Assembly: GCA_030159075.1 (NCBI GenBank)
Contig: BROG01000393.1
Span: forward strand, 609,517 to 673,516
Source of the DNA: Atrina japonica
Taxonomy: Eukaryota > Mollusca > Bivalvia > Pterioida > Pinnidae
Direction: 5' to 3'
Length of the DNA stretch: 64,000 nt
In this document: piece by piece, positions 22,480 through 34,249 of the stretch
Layout of the letters: every line of letters starts with the position of its first letter
Numbering within the stretch: the first letter of the stretch is position 1
Notes under the pieces: generated by a model
What the model was told of the DNA's origin: nothing
What the model saw: the letters and a program-made list of their open reading frames with translations, nothing else
Database searches by the model: none
Made by a program: the position numbers and the translations under genes

Positions 22480-23110
22480 TGAACCATTTCTTGACCTGCA
22501 CACGTTCAAATCTAAGGTAATAAAGATTGACGACATTAAATTCACACTGACAAGAAAAGTCGTTCTTGCTTGTTATCCTACCTACGAGTACCCAGTCTGA
22601 ATAAAACGTTTTTTGGCCATAAAGATTGTCATACCGAAAACTGAGTAGAATCATCTGTGACAATACCTCTGACAGCGATGTACGCCTGAAACTAATTCAT
22701 TTCCACAGATATTTGTACGTCATTTCAATATCAAACGGCACCTTGGTAAATACATGTTTACCTTCATAAATATTTCTATAATAAAATAGGAAATGGTCAC
22801 AAATTGAGTTAATCGATGTGCACGACTCAGTTAAAACATCGATACGAGTCGAAGAATTCACTTAGGTACAAGTTGTGATGGATACGAGATGACAAAAGCC
22901 CGTATGTTGAACTCATGCATCTGAGGTTGCCTTGAATATTACACAACTCTGATGTATTTATTGTCGTCACGAGTAAAAATAAGTGTTTAATCTTCAAACA
23001 CAGATTACTAGAAATCAGAGAATCACACATAGGCGTAATTAATGGGAAGATAATAACTTTATATAAAAAATTTTCAAAACGTATTACTGAAAAATCCGAC
23101 ATAGTGATTC
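22480..23110 (+). repeat. Direct repeat, left copy (pairs with 28500-29040)
   Basis: Shared blocks include CATTTCTTGACC, CATTAAATT-ACA-TGACAAGAA, AATTCATTTCCAC, GAGTTAATCGATG and CATCTGAGGTTGCCTTGAAT in the same order at both places, with indels. A diverged segmental duplication about 6 kb apart; no gene. Confidence 0.7.
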
Positions 23111-23540
23111 CTTAATTTGCCATGAACTGTACACAAACAGTATAGGTAGCCGTATCGTCGTAAAACCACGGTCCGGATCCCTATACTCTTTCCTACCCGT
23201 AGATTCATGTGCCCGAAATCACTCGTGCATATAGTTTTTATTATTCAATTTATTATCCAATGCGAGTAAACGGCGCTCGCGCATTCGTCAGCTAATCTGA
23301 TCGAGGCTATTAAACAATTTCAGAATTGTAGTAGATCAACAGACTTCGCGATAACTTCCGTTGCCGATCACAACTACTGTGATGGGATAAATTGAACACA
23401 CTTACTCCTTTATAAATATTCATTAGGTAAGAGTGAACTATGCACATTCGGGGGTCTAAATTTCTTTGTTTTTCGAAACCAAAATCAAATCGCTAAAAGC
23501 TCGAAAATTGTAACGACCACTTTACCTTATATTCATATAA

Positions 23541-23577
23541 CCAGCGATATATAAAGCTAATAGGGATTGGTGACTCG
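23541..23577. promoter_or_regulatory. 37 bp inverted repeat with CCAAT and TATA-like boxes, left copy
   Basis: Reverse complement of 28456-28492. On the minus strand it reads CACCAATCCC then CTTTATATATCGC, a CCAAT-TATA arrangement pointing left. Only sequence resemblance supports promoter function. Confidence 0.35.
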
Positions 23578-23582
23578 ACGGT

Positions 23583-26210
23583 TTTATATAGAGCAACACG
23601 CATATAGGCGATGTCCTCAAGCGTCTCAGAGATCCTGCTTACTCTGTCAACTAATCGGGAAAATCCGCCATTTTCAATTTACGCTTGGAGTAGCATCACT
23701 TCAGAAATCATAGGATAATTAGCCATACAACAATCAGAACAGGTGAGCAGTTGTTTTTGTGATAAAGTTTATATGTCTAGGTAACCAAATACACCGATTT
23801 AGCGATTTGAAGTAATTAAATATTTACATAATCAAGGCAGTTTAACTGAAGCAATAGGAGCTTGTTATGAAGCTAATTACATCAATCGCCGAGAACCATA
23901 CCATATTGAAGAGCTAAAAGCATCGAAATTATTGAATCACTTCGGATGAGATGCTAATTATTTAATTGCAAGAATATAACTATTATGAAGTGAGCTATTC
24001 TAAAGCAGAAAGTTCGATGATTTTTATTTAAAAACTAAGATAGAAAATCACCAATATTTTAAGCCTCATATGGTACGCTGCTTTTAAAAATATTGTCAAA
24101 AATGTGGAAAAATCAAATGCAAAGTTTACTTATTTCGCACTTGATCTTATCAAAGTACTCAGTAATTGTGAAGCACATATGCTTATTCTGTTTATTGATT
24201 TGAAATTTACTACGATGTACCGATTTTTAAGTGATTAATCGAACATTTATTTAGAGCTACGACGAAGACGAAATGGCGGAATTATCTGCTTGAGTTTTTA
24301 TTGATATCAGTTGTAACATGGTTGGTTAAAAAACTCTTTTGTTTCTGCATAAAATAAACCTGTTGCTTGTCATTTGTGAAGTTGAAATATTAACATTTTG
24401 AAGTACGCGATTATTTTTTTTTATTAATATTTTTCTTTTTTCTTTTTTATATTTTAAAATTTAGGGATTTTAACGTCCATTTTGAATTATTATCACCTCT
24501 GTTTTTCTCAACTTCCCTAAAAATGAAATTTTTACAATTTTAAGTGCAAAATGTGCTTGATTATTATGACATTAACTTTGTAAATAGGCATATTCATATT
24601 TAATTGCAGTTTACAAGGTTTAAACTTTAAGGAATTAACAGAAAATTGTAATAGGACTGGCAATGTCTGAATGGCAGATTTGGCTGTAAAAATGTAGGTC
24701 TTAAAAACTATTTTGTTTCTGCATCAAATATTGTCAGTCGCGAATTTGATATATTAAAATTTTAAAGTACTCAGTTAATTTTATATTAATATTTTTCTCC
24801 ATTATTTTTTATATTTTAAAGTTAAAATATTTTACTGTCCATTTAAATGATTTTGAGACCCAAAATTGACACTTCTGATTTTCTCAATTACTCTGAAAAA
24901 TAAAATTATTTACAATTCTAAGTGCAAAATGTAATTGATTGTTGTAACACTAACTTAGTACATAGGAATATTCATATTTGATTGCAGTTTACAGGATTTT
25001 GAATTAATGAAAATAGTATTGTGAAAATATCATAATGGCAGAGTTTGCTGTAACGTTGTATTTTTATATAGTTGTAAATTGTTGGCCTAAATGTTTTTTT
25101 TTAATTCATTAAGTTAAAATATCAAAATTTTGCATTACATTTCTATTTGAATTTTATTTGTTTTTGTTTTTATTATTATTATTTTTTTTAATTTTGAAAT
25201 CAAGTAATTTTATCATCCATTTAGTGTGGAAGGCACTGAAAGAGACAACAATTGTCGATTATGATTTTCTCAATTACTCTGAAGAATAAAATTATATACA
25301 AGTTTTAGAGTGCAATGAAATGCTGACTTAGTATATAGGCATATTCATATTTTATTGCAGTTTACAGGGTTTAAGCCTTAAAGGGATTAACAGAAAAATT
25401 AAATAGGACTGAAAATGGCAGAATGGCAGAGTTGGCTGCAATGTTATATTTTTATATAGTTGTAAAAAGGTTGGCCTAAAAACTATTTTTTTTAATGTTT
25501 AGTTATAATTGAGAATAACAGTTTAATGAGATTATGGAATAAATGTGATGATACATTAAGTTAAAAAATAAATTCTCTTTATTTAAAATTGTCGTTGAAA
25601 TACATGTACATTCGGTGTATTTGTTGTGCGTGTTTTTTTTCAATTTGAGAAAATCGGTACATCATTTGAAAACATCACTATATTCAAAGGATAACATATT
25701 TATGGATTAACAATAAAGAATATTATTATATAGTGTTTATGTATTATTGTATAATGTCAAGGACAATCCTTAGAGTTTATTTACTGACATGCATTTTATC
25801 TCTTAACAGGATGCCCAAGAAAGGAAGACTTAATTTTGTTTGGCTTGGAAAAGGGTGACTAGAAGTGTTTAATGAAGAAAAATTTTGCAGTGTGACAAAT
25901 AACAATAAAATGATGAGACATGTGTCCCATAAGATACAGATGACAAAATAATAAATATGATTGTGAGTGAAAGTGATTACAGATTTATGTATTTTGATGT
26001 TCAGTTACATGTACATGCACTGGATTATTTACAGATACATTATGATTATCTTGGACAAGGGGAAAAAGTTATAAAAGGATAACCGGATGGCAGTGATGAA
26101 TTGTTGAGTTACAGTGACTATGTAACAATATTGTGGAACTACATGTATGCAATTCATTGCAGAACTTCATGTATCTTAAATGAAATAAAATCCAAGAAAT
26201 TGATAAATTG
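23583..26210 (+). ncRNA. Possible spliced non-coding transcript or sORF locus
   Basis: TTTATATA lies at 23583. A candidate first exon ends at the donor CAG|GTGAGC (23742). A candidate second exon starts after CTCTTAACAG (25809) and has AATAAA at 26184. Exon 1 contains a 35-codon frame (23611-23718, MSSSVSEILLTLS...) and exon 2 begins with ATG for a 15-residue frame (25811-25858, MPKKGRLNFVWLGKG). No long coding frame exists. The model rests on splice-like signals only. Confidence 0.25.
24360..25480. repeat. About 375 bp tandem repeat, three copies
   Basis: The block ATTGCAGTTTACA with CATATTCATATT just before it recurs near 24600, 24975 and 25350. GGCAGA-TTGGCTGTAA and TTTTCTCAA-T-CTCT blocks follow the same period. 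Copies are diverged and A+T-rich. Confidence 0.75.
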
Positions 26211-28255
26211 TCTTTTATTTCATGTGTGTGTTCTTCTAAGAGGTCACTTTTAAAAGTGCAGTGTTACTCAACAGGATTTCAGTATGCAAACATGTTTCTT
26301 TCATCCAAGCTCTGCACATAATTATACCTTTATTACGGTAGCAGAATAGAAAAAAAAATAATCCCTTGGAGTGACATAAATAAGTTTGCAAAATTTATTT
26401 TCAGTATATATTCTTAGTAAATTCATGTTTTTTCCTCTATTCATTGCTTTTCCAATTTTAATAAAGAAAATTGATTCACATGAAGGTGAGGGTTTTGTTC
26501 TTATGTGTTAGAAATCCCATTACAATCTGTGTTTTATTTAAGGATGGAATACACTAATTTTCATGTGACTAAAATTCTAGTGACTTCATTTTGAAGTTTA
26601 TTAATGGATAAATAATGTATTTGTAAGTAATTCATGGATGTAAACTAACGGAAATATCAAAATTAGGCCCACACTTCAAGGGTTATACATGTATGAGTCA
26701 TTTATTGATTTTCATTAATTTTGGGTATCTACCAAATTTGGAGGACAAATCAAACGAATGCAGGATTACTGAGATTATATAGTGAAATTCATCTTTGCGA
26801 ACTCATTTATGTCCTAATACTGTACATATACATCATTTGGAAACAGCAAAAATCTGACATGGTGATGCAAGAATAATCCTTACTATTCAGTATTATGCAC
26901 TTAATCCACAAATATAACAATTTAATTTTATAGTAATGAATCAAATTCAACCAAACAAACACGATTTATACTTGGAAAAACTTATCAGGATCTTCACTTG
27001 TACAATAATGTCCATACTTATTCATATTTTAAAATTAAGAACCCAGGATAATCAAAATTTTGTTATTCTGTCAAAATGACAATAATTGTTGTTTAAACAG
27101 TGTCAGAAATGTGTATAAATAATATAAACATCATACCAAAGTTACAGTGATTTCATTTCAGATATGAGCTTAAGTATTTTTCATTTTTCAACTGTTTGAA
27201 TTGTTTAAATATTTCCAATATCAACTTATTTCCCCCAAATTTAAAGGAAATCAATTAATCTCTGTCTAATATATCTATTTAAATACTCAATTTTCTATTC
27301 TTCCTGCATGTTTGGAAATTATTTACCAAAGATACTTACCTGTGTAGTCTTATTGTAAAGTGGGAATTTTATTGCTTGCATAGAATTATATAATTATTAT
27401 ATCATGTGCTAAATTAACATATTTCAGAAATACCTTCTTTTGCATCCCACTCAAATGTTTATTTTTTAATCATGTGTAAGAAATGTGTAAATTTGAGTTT
27501 TTAGAAATGGTTAATAAAATATATTCAGAAGTTAATAAATATAAAACATATTTATTATGATTTTATAAGTATCTGAGTGGTGGTTTAAAAGGGGTGGAGA
27601 GCAAAAATATTCGAAAAAGTGTTTATTACACCTACAAGGCTACATGCTTAACTCAGGAAGTGATCTGCAGTATTATTACTCTGCGGGAGTTCAACACCCA
27701 AAACGAGTGTCCTTTATCAGTGTTTACTGCAAATACCACATACCATCGCTTTTATCAGAACAGATAAAGCTAATCCCCTTGATGTTTAAATAAATGTAGA
27801 TGCCATGAATTTTCACACCTTAGTGCTGTGGGATTACGACATGTTCCTGATAGAACTGAAATTATACACAAACGTAAAAACAAGATATTTTGCCGATTTA
27901 CATCTCCGGATATGTTATACATTACATCTTTTAATGTTCGGTTTGAAAATTCTTTTTATTTGTTAATCTAATAAAATTGAGAGGGGATTGCGTAATTATC
28001 AAAAAGATTTTGATTCTAGACTAGTACTTACTTTAGTAGATCAAGAATCTAAAAATTAAAATTTGCTGACACATTTCTGAGTCAATTTCTAATATTTTTC
28101 TACATTATTCATTTATTTTCAGTTGTTACAATGGTACCTTATTCGGTTATTTTTTATTTATTTGTGAAACATTTAATGTTTTAAAGTAGTAAATCTTTCC
28201 TTGCTCTCAAATTACCGAGTAACATTTTCACGATACACATACGAACGATCAATCT
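26211..28255. other. No gene seen
   Basis: Two kilobases of A+T-rich DNA with many stops in all frames and no recognisable element. Confidence 0.6.
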
Positions 28256-28499
28256 AGTTGTCGGTCCTTGCTGGTGCCAGCAGTTTCTCAACAATTACAC
28301 GACCGACAACTCTGTATAAGAGATTTGTCTCGATTGCATCCCTTCTCACTGTTTGCGCGTTACTAACTGGTTTGCGCCTGCGTGGTGAGTGTCTATTTAA
28401 ACTGGGTCAATCATTTGCATATCAAAAGGAGACATCCGCTCATAACTGGAAGAAGCGCGAGTCACCAATCCCTATTAGCTTTATATATCGCTGATATAA
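28256..28499 (+). promoter_or_regulatory. G+C-richer promoter-like island with octamer, CCAAT and TATA
   Basis: Local rise in G+C. ATTTGCAT (octamer) is near 28414, CACCAATCC near 28461 and CTTTATATATCGC near 28478, ending in the inverted repeat of 23541-23577. The 78-codon frame at 28258-28494 matches no family I know. No histone or snRNA gene is seen next to it. Confidence 0.3.
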
Positions 28500-29040
28500 C
28501 ATGGCGTGAAGCATTTCTTGACCCGGACACATTCAAAATTTAGATGATAATAAAGAATATCGACATTAAATTTACATTGACAAGAATAATGGTTTATTTT
28601 TGTTATCCTTCCTAGTATCCAGTGGTCAGCGAAGTACTTCTGAAGCCAATTCATTTCCACATATAGTTGTATGTCAATTTAATACCAAACGGCATTATGG
28701 TAATTACCTTGCTGGTAAATACATGTATACCTTCATAAATAATTCTACAATCAAACAGGCGATCGACACGAATGAGTTAATCGATGGGCACGAGTCAGCA
28801 AAAAATGGGTTCGAGTCAACCAATTCACTTAGGTACGAGTATTGACGGATACGAGATAACAATAACCTATATGTTGACCTTATTCATCTGAGGTTGCCTT
28901 GAATATTACGCAACTCCGTTTGCATTTATTGTCGTTACAAAAATCATTTTTTTAATCTTCAATCTCAGATTACTAGAAAACAGAGAATCACCCAGAAAAG
29001 TAATTAATGGGAAGATAACAACTTTATATAATCATTTTGC
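28500..29040 (+). repeat. Direct repeat, right copy
   Basis: Pairs with 22480-23110 in the same orientation; lies directly after the CCAAT/TATA inverted repeat. Confidence 0.7.
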
Positions 29041-29144
29041 AAAGCATATTGCCGTTTAAAACAAAATCAACAACCTTATTGAGCGTAAATCGCCGGCCAT
29101 GGACCTTTAATTTCAATATGCGCACCCGCGGCAGAGATAATGAG

Positions 29145-29225
29145 CGGAAATTGTTGATGTACGGACCGGCCGACCTACAGCGGCAAAGTAATATGCCCCT
29201 ACTTTTACGAAGGGGACATAAAAAA
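29145..29225 (+). repeat. Dispersed hairpin repeat (TATGCCCC/GGGGACATA)
   Basis: GGACCGGCCGACC is followed by GGCAAAGTAATATGCCCC and, after 11 nt, AGGGGACATAAAA. It can fold into an 8-9 bp hairpin. The motif is of a kind widely dispersed in mollusc DNA. Confidence 0.5.
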
Positions 29226-29248
29226 ATTGATTATATTAAGATTTCAAA

Positions 29249-29360
29249 TAAGTGATATCACTAAATGAATTGATCATATCGCTAATTCAAATTCATGAGA
29301 TCGTGAAATGAAATAATGATATCATGAATTGGAATTGATGATATCATAAACTGAAGATGA
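29249..29360. repeat. Cluster of TGATATCA-type palindromes
   Basis: GATATCA or close variants recur every 15-30 bp (TGATATCACT, TGATCATATCG, TGATATCATG, TGATATCATA). Confidence 0.6.
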
Positions 29361-29807
29361 ATACTGAAACGACCTCCGAAAAAAATATATCTGTTCCTTG
29401 CAGAAATGTTTTAGGACGGCCATTATTAAATGAAATAATAGAATAAATAAAATGTGTGGAAGAAATATGGACTCCTTAACTTACGGTAGTCCAGTAAACT
29501 ATCAAATAATTATAAATACAGATTAGGAACACTACTGGATAATAGATTTTTGGAAATACTAAAGCACATTTTCAAATATTGTATTTCATTCAAAACTCGC
29601 TAGTGTGGAAACAAGTAAAAAAACTTTGCCCTGGACTGTACAATTTACTTATCTTGAAGATAATCTTTCGATTACATGATCTTCCATGGAAGCATGTGTC
29701 AAGCATTTGATGGAAGTGACTTTTAACTGGTAAAATGATGATGTATGATTCAGCATTGACCATTGAAAATAATAACATCTTTAAAAGATCAGAGATAGTT
29801 AAACAGC
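29361..29807. other. No gene seen
   Basis: A+T-rich spacer. Confidence 0.6.
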
Positions 29808-30074
29808 CGACCTGGCTCAGTCGGTAGCGCGCTCGACTCTGGATCATGAGGTAGTGAGTTCGAGTCACGCCGGTGGCAAGTTGGTTTCCTGTTCTTCGGA
29901 TGAGACAGTAAAACTCGAGGTCCCGTGTCACAGTAGGTGTCGACACGTTAAAGAACCCTCACTGCTCAATGGCCTTAAGCATAGCCAAAATTTGAAGCCC
30001 TTCACCGACATTTTGGTCTCCATATGAGTGAAATATTCCCGAGTGGGACGTTAAACAACAATAAACAAACAAAC
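29808..30074 (+). mobile_element. Full-length tRNA-derived SINE
   Basis: The head has box A TGGCTCAGTCGGTAGCGCG and box B GTTCGAGTC. The body has CAGTAGGTGTCGACACG and CTCCATATGAGTGAAATATT, and the tail is GGGACGTTAAACAACAATAAAC then CAAAC. Best-preserved member of the SINE family also present in the kringle units. Confidence 0.87.
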
Positions 30075-30548
30075 GCCGTACTATGCAGTAAATATGGTTG
30101 ACAGGGTGAAACATATTTGTAAAATGTTCCTCCTGCAAGTACTGTCTAGTCATAGTCCCAGATACACAACCTTTATATTCTTGAAAATGCTATATTGATT
30201 ACATGATCATTCATGATATTTAACTGCAAAATGATGATGATTTATAAGATAAGACATTGACCATTTAAAATCATTACAACTTTGCAGAAATTTTTAATCG
30301 TGTTTCCCAACTTTTGTAAGAACTGTCATCTACCGTACGTTTTACGGTACTAATATTTCTGAAACACACTTGCCTTATGGCTAGGATTTACTTTTGTAAA
30401 ATTGAAATACAATTACAAATGTAGCATGTTGTACCATGAAGTAAATAAAGTGCACTGGGTGTAACACATTTGTAGACTTTTCCTCAGGCATTGACTAGCT
30501 ATAGTCCCAGACACAAAACTTTTATTAACTTCAAAATGCTATATTGAT
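30075..30548. other. No gene seen
   Basis: Short diverged duplications (CATGATCATTCATG at 30200 resembles the block before 30549) but no gene. Confidence 0.5.
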
Positions 30549-30688
30549 AAAATGATCTTTCATGACGTTATAACAGCCAGTCCAAAATGATCTTTCATGA
30601 CGTTATAACAGTCAGTCCAAAATGATCTTTCATGACGTTATAACAGCCAGTCCAAAATGATCTTTTATGACGTTATAACAGCCAGTCC
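30549..30688. repeat. 35 bp tandem repeat, four copies
   Basis: AAAATGATCTTTCATGACG and TTATAACAGCCAGTCC alternate four times with only two substitutions. Each unit contains TGACGT. Confidence 0.93.
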
Positions 30689-31371
30689 AAATTGTATGAC
30701 ATGCAGTTACTCGCCTGAAGTCTGTCGTTGTTATCAAAGCTGAAAAGAGAATGAAACAATACACAGTCAAACGGGCGATTTCGATTGATTTTTCAAAGGG
30801 AAATATTCAACAGTATTGATTCTGTATACTACTACGGCTGCCTGGACAAGACTGTTGGTACGAGTTGGTTTCTGTATCTATCTTGACTAAAACTCTTGTT
30901 TCCCAAACCCCGTGTGTGGTGAAACCAGTTGAATGTAGTACATAAAATGTTACTCTTGTGTGCCAAATAAAAGTAAAGGGTGGAAAATGCTAAACAATTT
31001 ATTAAAAGTACAGGGTGGAAAATTCTGAAAAAATTTCAGAGCGAAATAAAAGTACATGGTGGAAACTTCCTGATTCAGTAATTGTCTATATATTAATTTT
31101 TCTAGTAAGTTAGTGGGGGTAGTCAAAGAAAACCAAAGTCCAGGGTGAAAAAAATGGCAGTAGGTATTTTAGAGGATGCGTCAAAATCATCCCTCATTCC
31201 CATAAAAGCCATTCAAAGTGAGGGATGAACAGAAAGAAAAATGGAGAGTTGGGGTGGATGTATTTATCCTAATACCGAACCATTCTCTCCCACTAGCCAA
31301 CTAGAAAGATAAATAATTAATCAATAATGAATACACTTTATTTTACCATGCATGTTCCTTCCTGTCTTAAA
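30689..31371. other. No gene seen
   Basis: Contains a short repeated motif (AGTACAGGGTGGAAAATTC and variants near 30975, 31008 and 31052) but no gene. Confidence 0.5.
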
Positions 31372-31392
31372 ATATAAAAATCTCAGATACCA
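31372..31392 (-). mobile_element. 21 bp PLE 3' terminus stub
   Basis: ATATAAAAATCTCAGATACC, the exact terminal sequence of PLE tails, is joined directly to LINE ORF2 sequence. Either an extreme 5' truncation or a deletion product. Confidence 0.6.
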
Positions 31393-31802
31393 GTTGCTAA
31401 ATTAGTAATGGGAATTTAGTCTGAAAATAAAATTCCTTTCACAGATCTTAAACCATCTATTATAGATCACATAACCACAACGTTTCAACAACATTGGGAT
31501 CTGCAAACTGAAAATAAATTACATGAAATAAATACGAAATTTGTCCACAGTCCACCAGTCTTCACTAGTAATAGGAAAAGATGAGGTTTCTTTTGCTAGA
31601 CATCGTATTGGTCACAGTAACCTTACACATATATACATATTTATTATTTAAGGAAGAACCACCGGAATGTATAGTGTGTGGGACAAGACTAACAATTATA
31701 CATATTTTAACTGAATGTACTTATTTTATTTAAACTTAATCGTGAGCAATATTACTCCGGGACAAATCTTAGTAGTGTTTTTAATAATGTCGCTGGCGAC
31801 AT
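31393..31802 (+). mobile_element. LINE ORF2 3'-end fragment
   Basis: Matches LINE C around 59735-60135 (TCTGAAAATAAAATT, GATCTTAAACCATCTATT, TCGCTGGCGACATC). Several stops. It ends exactly where the 5' end of LINE A begins. Confidence 0.85.
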
Positions 31803-32050
31803 CCCCCGTGGGGACACCGGGATGATAAGAATAGGTCCCACACTTCCCTGCGTGTCGTAAGAGGCGACTTAGTGGGAGACCTGTTTGCCGTGGGCTTAAA
31901 CCCGTGTCGTGGGGGAATGAGATCCTGGTGGCTGAGGGAATGAGGTTTGAGGACCCTCTGAACCAACACTCCAATTTGGCTCGGACCTCTGCTAGACGGG
32001 AGGTTGGATTGGGCCCGATCCAATCAATCGGCTGGTCACGTCTTGCCCTG
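31803..32050 (+). ncRNA. LINE structured 5' leader, copy 1
   Basis: Conserved with 33805-34053 and 50508-50757. The first eight bases CCCCCGTG can pair with CGTGGGGG at 31908-31915. TTCCCT can pair across this with AGGGAA after CTG, as in copy 3. See copy 3 for the full pairing. Confidence 0.6.
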
Positions 32051-32409
32051 GACTGTATTTTACGCTATTAACTTATTGAGACAGTATAAATATTTATAAT
32101 CCTGTCAATATTCTTCACATAAAATTGTGTTTTGAACGTATTCCTTTTTGTCCAGAAGGCGGTCGCTGTAGAGTCAATCGGATGTAATTGAGAAGTATTT
32201 GCATGCTATGGACTGTTCATAGTCTTTCTATCGTTTGGTATCCGATGAAACATTGTGTCAGTCTAATGCTTTTCTTTTCATTGCAACTGGGTATACTTTC
32301 GCACGCCATTTCAGTGCATTGCTGCTGGAGATCCGCAGTGTATTGCCCGGTCCATGTTGACACTCCCTGGAGGGTGAATGGTTGCGAAAATGAAATTTAA
32401 ATATATCCC

Positions 32410-33473
32410 ATGGATTCCAAACAAAACCACATAAACCTCAAACGCAAGAGACTAATTGACAATAGTGAAACAACTAATGACACAGATGACTGGTCTAAAT
32501 TTCTGGTAAAATCTGCAGAGGATAGGGCTTTGGCTAAAGCTTCTCCATTTTTGATCGACAATAGTATTCAATCTGTCGCTGGAACGGTTAAGAATATAAC
32601 CAAACAAAGAAATGGCAATCTTTTGGTTGAATGTGACCGAAAACGACAATCGATCAATTTATTGAGAAGTACAAGTGGAGGTATTCCCCCATACAGTATT
32701 AAACACAAGCAAAGGTACATTTAGGGATAAAGATATTTGCAGATGATGTCATCCTGGATGGCCTGAAAGATCAAGGTGTTATATCAGTGAGACGTTTCAT
32801 CATTAAAAGAGATGACAAATGAATTAAAACACATACGTTTCTCCTCACATTCAACACACCAACAGCTCCTCCCAAAATAAAACTTGGATACATAATTGCA
32901 AATGTAGATTTGTACTACCCTGCACCCTTACGATGCTACTCCTGTCAAAAATTTGGTCATGGTAGTAGTAATTGTAGAGGTAATAAAATTTGTTACCGAT
33001 GTGGTTTTCAACTTGATTGCAAAGATGATGATGATGGTCATTTTCATTTTCACAGTCAGTGTAATGCAACGCCAAAGTGTGGCAATTGCAAAGGCAATCA
33101 CTGTGCTTCCTCGAAAGAATGCCCTTTTTATAAAAAAGAGGTTGAAATTATTAAAATTAAAGTTCAGAAAAGAATTTCATATCCTGAGGCAAGAAACTTA
33201 CATAACAAAAGCCAAGAAATTACAACATCAACAAATACGTATGCTGCTGTCCTTACGTCCAAAAAGACAACCACTGTAGCCTGTCAGACTGATATCTCGG
33301 GCGTCAACACTGACCTTGCTACATCAGCAGGATTTAAGAATCCATCAAAACAAACATCATCGAAATCATCATCATCTTCTCAGACACAGGTACAACAACC
33401 TGAACAACCAAACAAAGCCACCAAAAGTAAATCCTCAAAACAACCACCAGTTCCTTTTTTGATTTTTTTTTGA
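32410..33473 (+). pseudogene. LINE A ORF1 (zinc-knuckle protein), frameshifted
   Basis: Frame 32410-32724 has AEDRALAKASPFLID and AGTVKNITKQRNGNLLVEC. The frame changes before 32910, and 32910-33473 has the zinc-knuckle region: CYSCQKFGHGSSNC (CX2CX4HX4C), a longer CYRCG ... HSQC motif, and CGNCKGNHCASSKEC. A Ser/Thr/Gln-rich tail follows. The protein is the RNA-binding ORF1 product of I/Jockey-type LINEs. An ORF2 is lacking in this copy. Confidence 0.8.
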
Positions 33474-33735
33474 TTGAAGTTAAAAATCCATTTGATATTC
33501 TTGAAGTTGAGATGGAGGATGTATCTTCCCCCTCTTCTTCCTCAAAAAGTTCCAAAGAAAATAAACAATTTTAAAAAAACTAAATCAAAACCTACTAGAG
33601 TACATAGTGTATCTCTAAATATTTTTAATAGAACAATATACTTTGATTTTACTTTGAAATTTTAATTGATGTATCGCCACTATATGACTGAAAGATTGAT
33701 GAAAGTGGCGTAAAATAAAAACTAACTAACCAAGG

Positions 33736-33804
33736 TTTCAGCTGCAACTATTATTAACTTTGAAATTCTCAAAACAAACCTGCCGCGTAATGCCTCTATT
33801 TGCA
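33736..33804 (+). mobile_element. LINE RNase H fragment, left target flank of LINE B
   Basis: Matches 59415-59490 (TTTCAGCT-CA-CTATTATTAA). Its end GCCTCTATTTGCA (33792-33804) is the target site duplicated by LINE B. Confidence 0.85.
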
Positions 33805-34053
33805 CCCCCGTGGGGTTTCCGGGGTGATAAGAATAGGCCCACGCTTCCCTGCGTGTCGTAAGAGGCGACTTAGTGGGAAACCTGTTGGCCGTGAGTTTTT
33901 ACCCGTGTCGTGGGGGAATGTGATCCTGGTGGCTGAGGGAAAGGGGATTGGATATCCTCTGGAACGACACTCCACTTTGGCTCGGACCTCTGCTAGACGG
34001 GAGGTTGGATTGGGCCCGATCCAATCAATCGGCTGGTCACGCCAAGCCCTGGT
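33805..34053 (+). ncRNA. LINE structured 5' leader, copy 2
   Basis: CCCCCGTG (33805-33812) can pair with CGTGGGGG (33909-33916). The inner hairpin GTCG-TAAGAGG-CGAC is conserved. It begins exactly at the target-site duplication, so it is the true 5' end of the element. Confidence 0.62.
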
Positions 34054-34249
34054 CTGAAATTTACGTATTGTCATGTATTGTAAGAATATTAAATGTGTTA
34101 CACATATATTTAGCAACGTATTTAAAATAACAGCACGCCATTTCATTGCATTGCTGCTGGAGATCCGCAGTGTATTGCCCGGTCCATGTTGACACTCCCT
34201 GGAGGGTGAGTGGTTGCGGGAAAGAACAATAATCATTACTCATGAATCC

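Larger units (their letters stand above)
31803..33735 (+). mobile_element. LINE A: internally deleted, ORF1 only
   Basis: Starts with the LINE 5' end CCCCCGTGGGG and the structured leader, has ORF1, then jumps near 33610 from the end of ORF1 to the LINE 3' tail (TATGACTGAAAGATTGATG, GTGGCGTAAAATAAAAAC). Endonuclease, reverse transcriptase and RNase H are absent. Flanks are LINE sequence on both sides but not a matching target-site duplication. Confidence 0.82.

Noticed and set aside
28400..28500. Histone or U-snRNA promoter
   Set aside because: Octamer, CCAAT and TATA occur together but no histone or snRNA sequence follows on either strand.
29811..29880. tRNA gene
   Set aside because: Boxes A and B are present but the sequence runs straight into the SINE body and CAAAC tail; it is a SINE head. 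The same holds for 19370-19430, 20040-20125 and 44806-44885.
30549..30688. CRISPR-like array
   Set aside because: There are no unique spacers; the units are contiguous copies, and the DNA is eukaryotic.
32953..33279. Met/Val-rich frame overlapping LINE ORF1
   Set aside because: Out-of-frame shadow of the zinc-knuckle frame 32910-33473.
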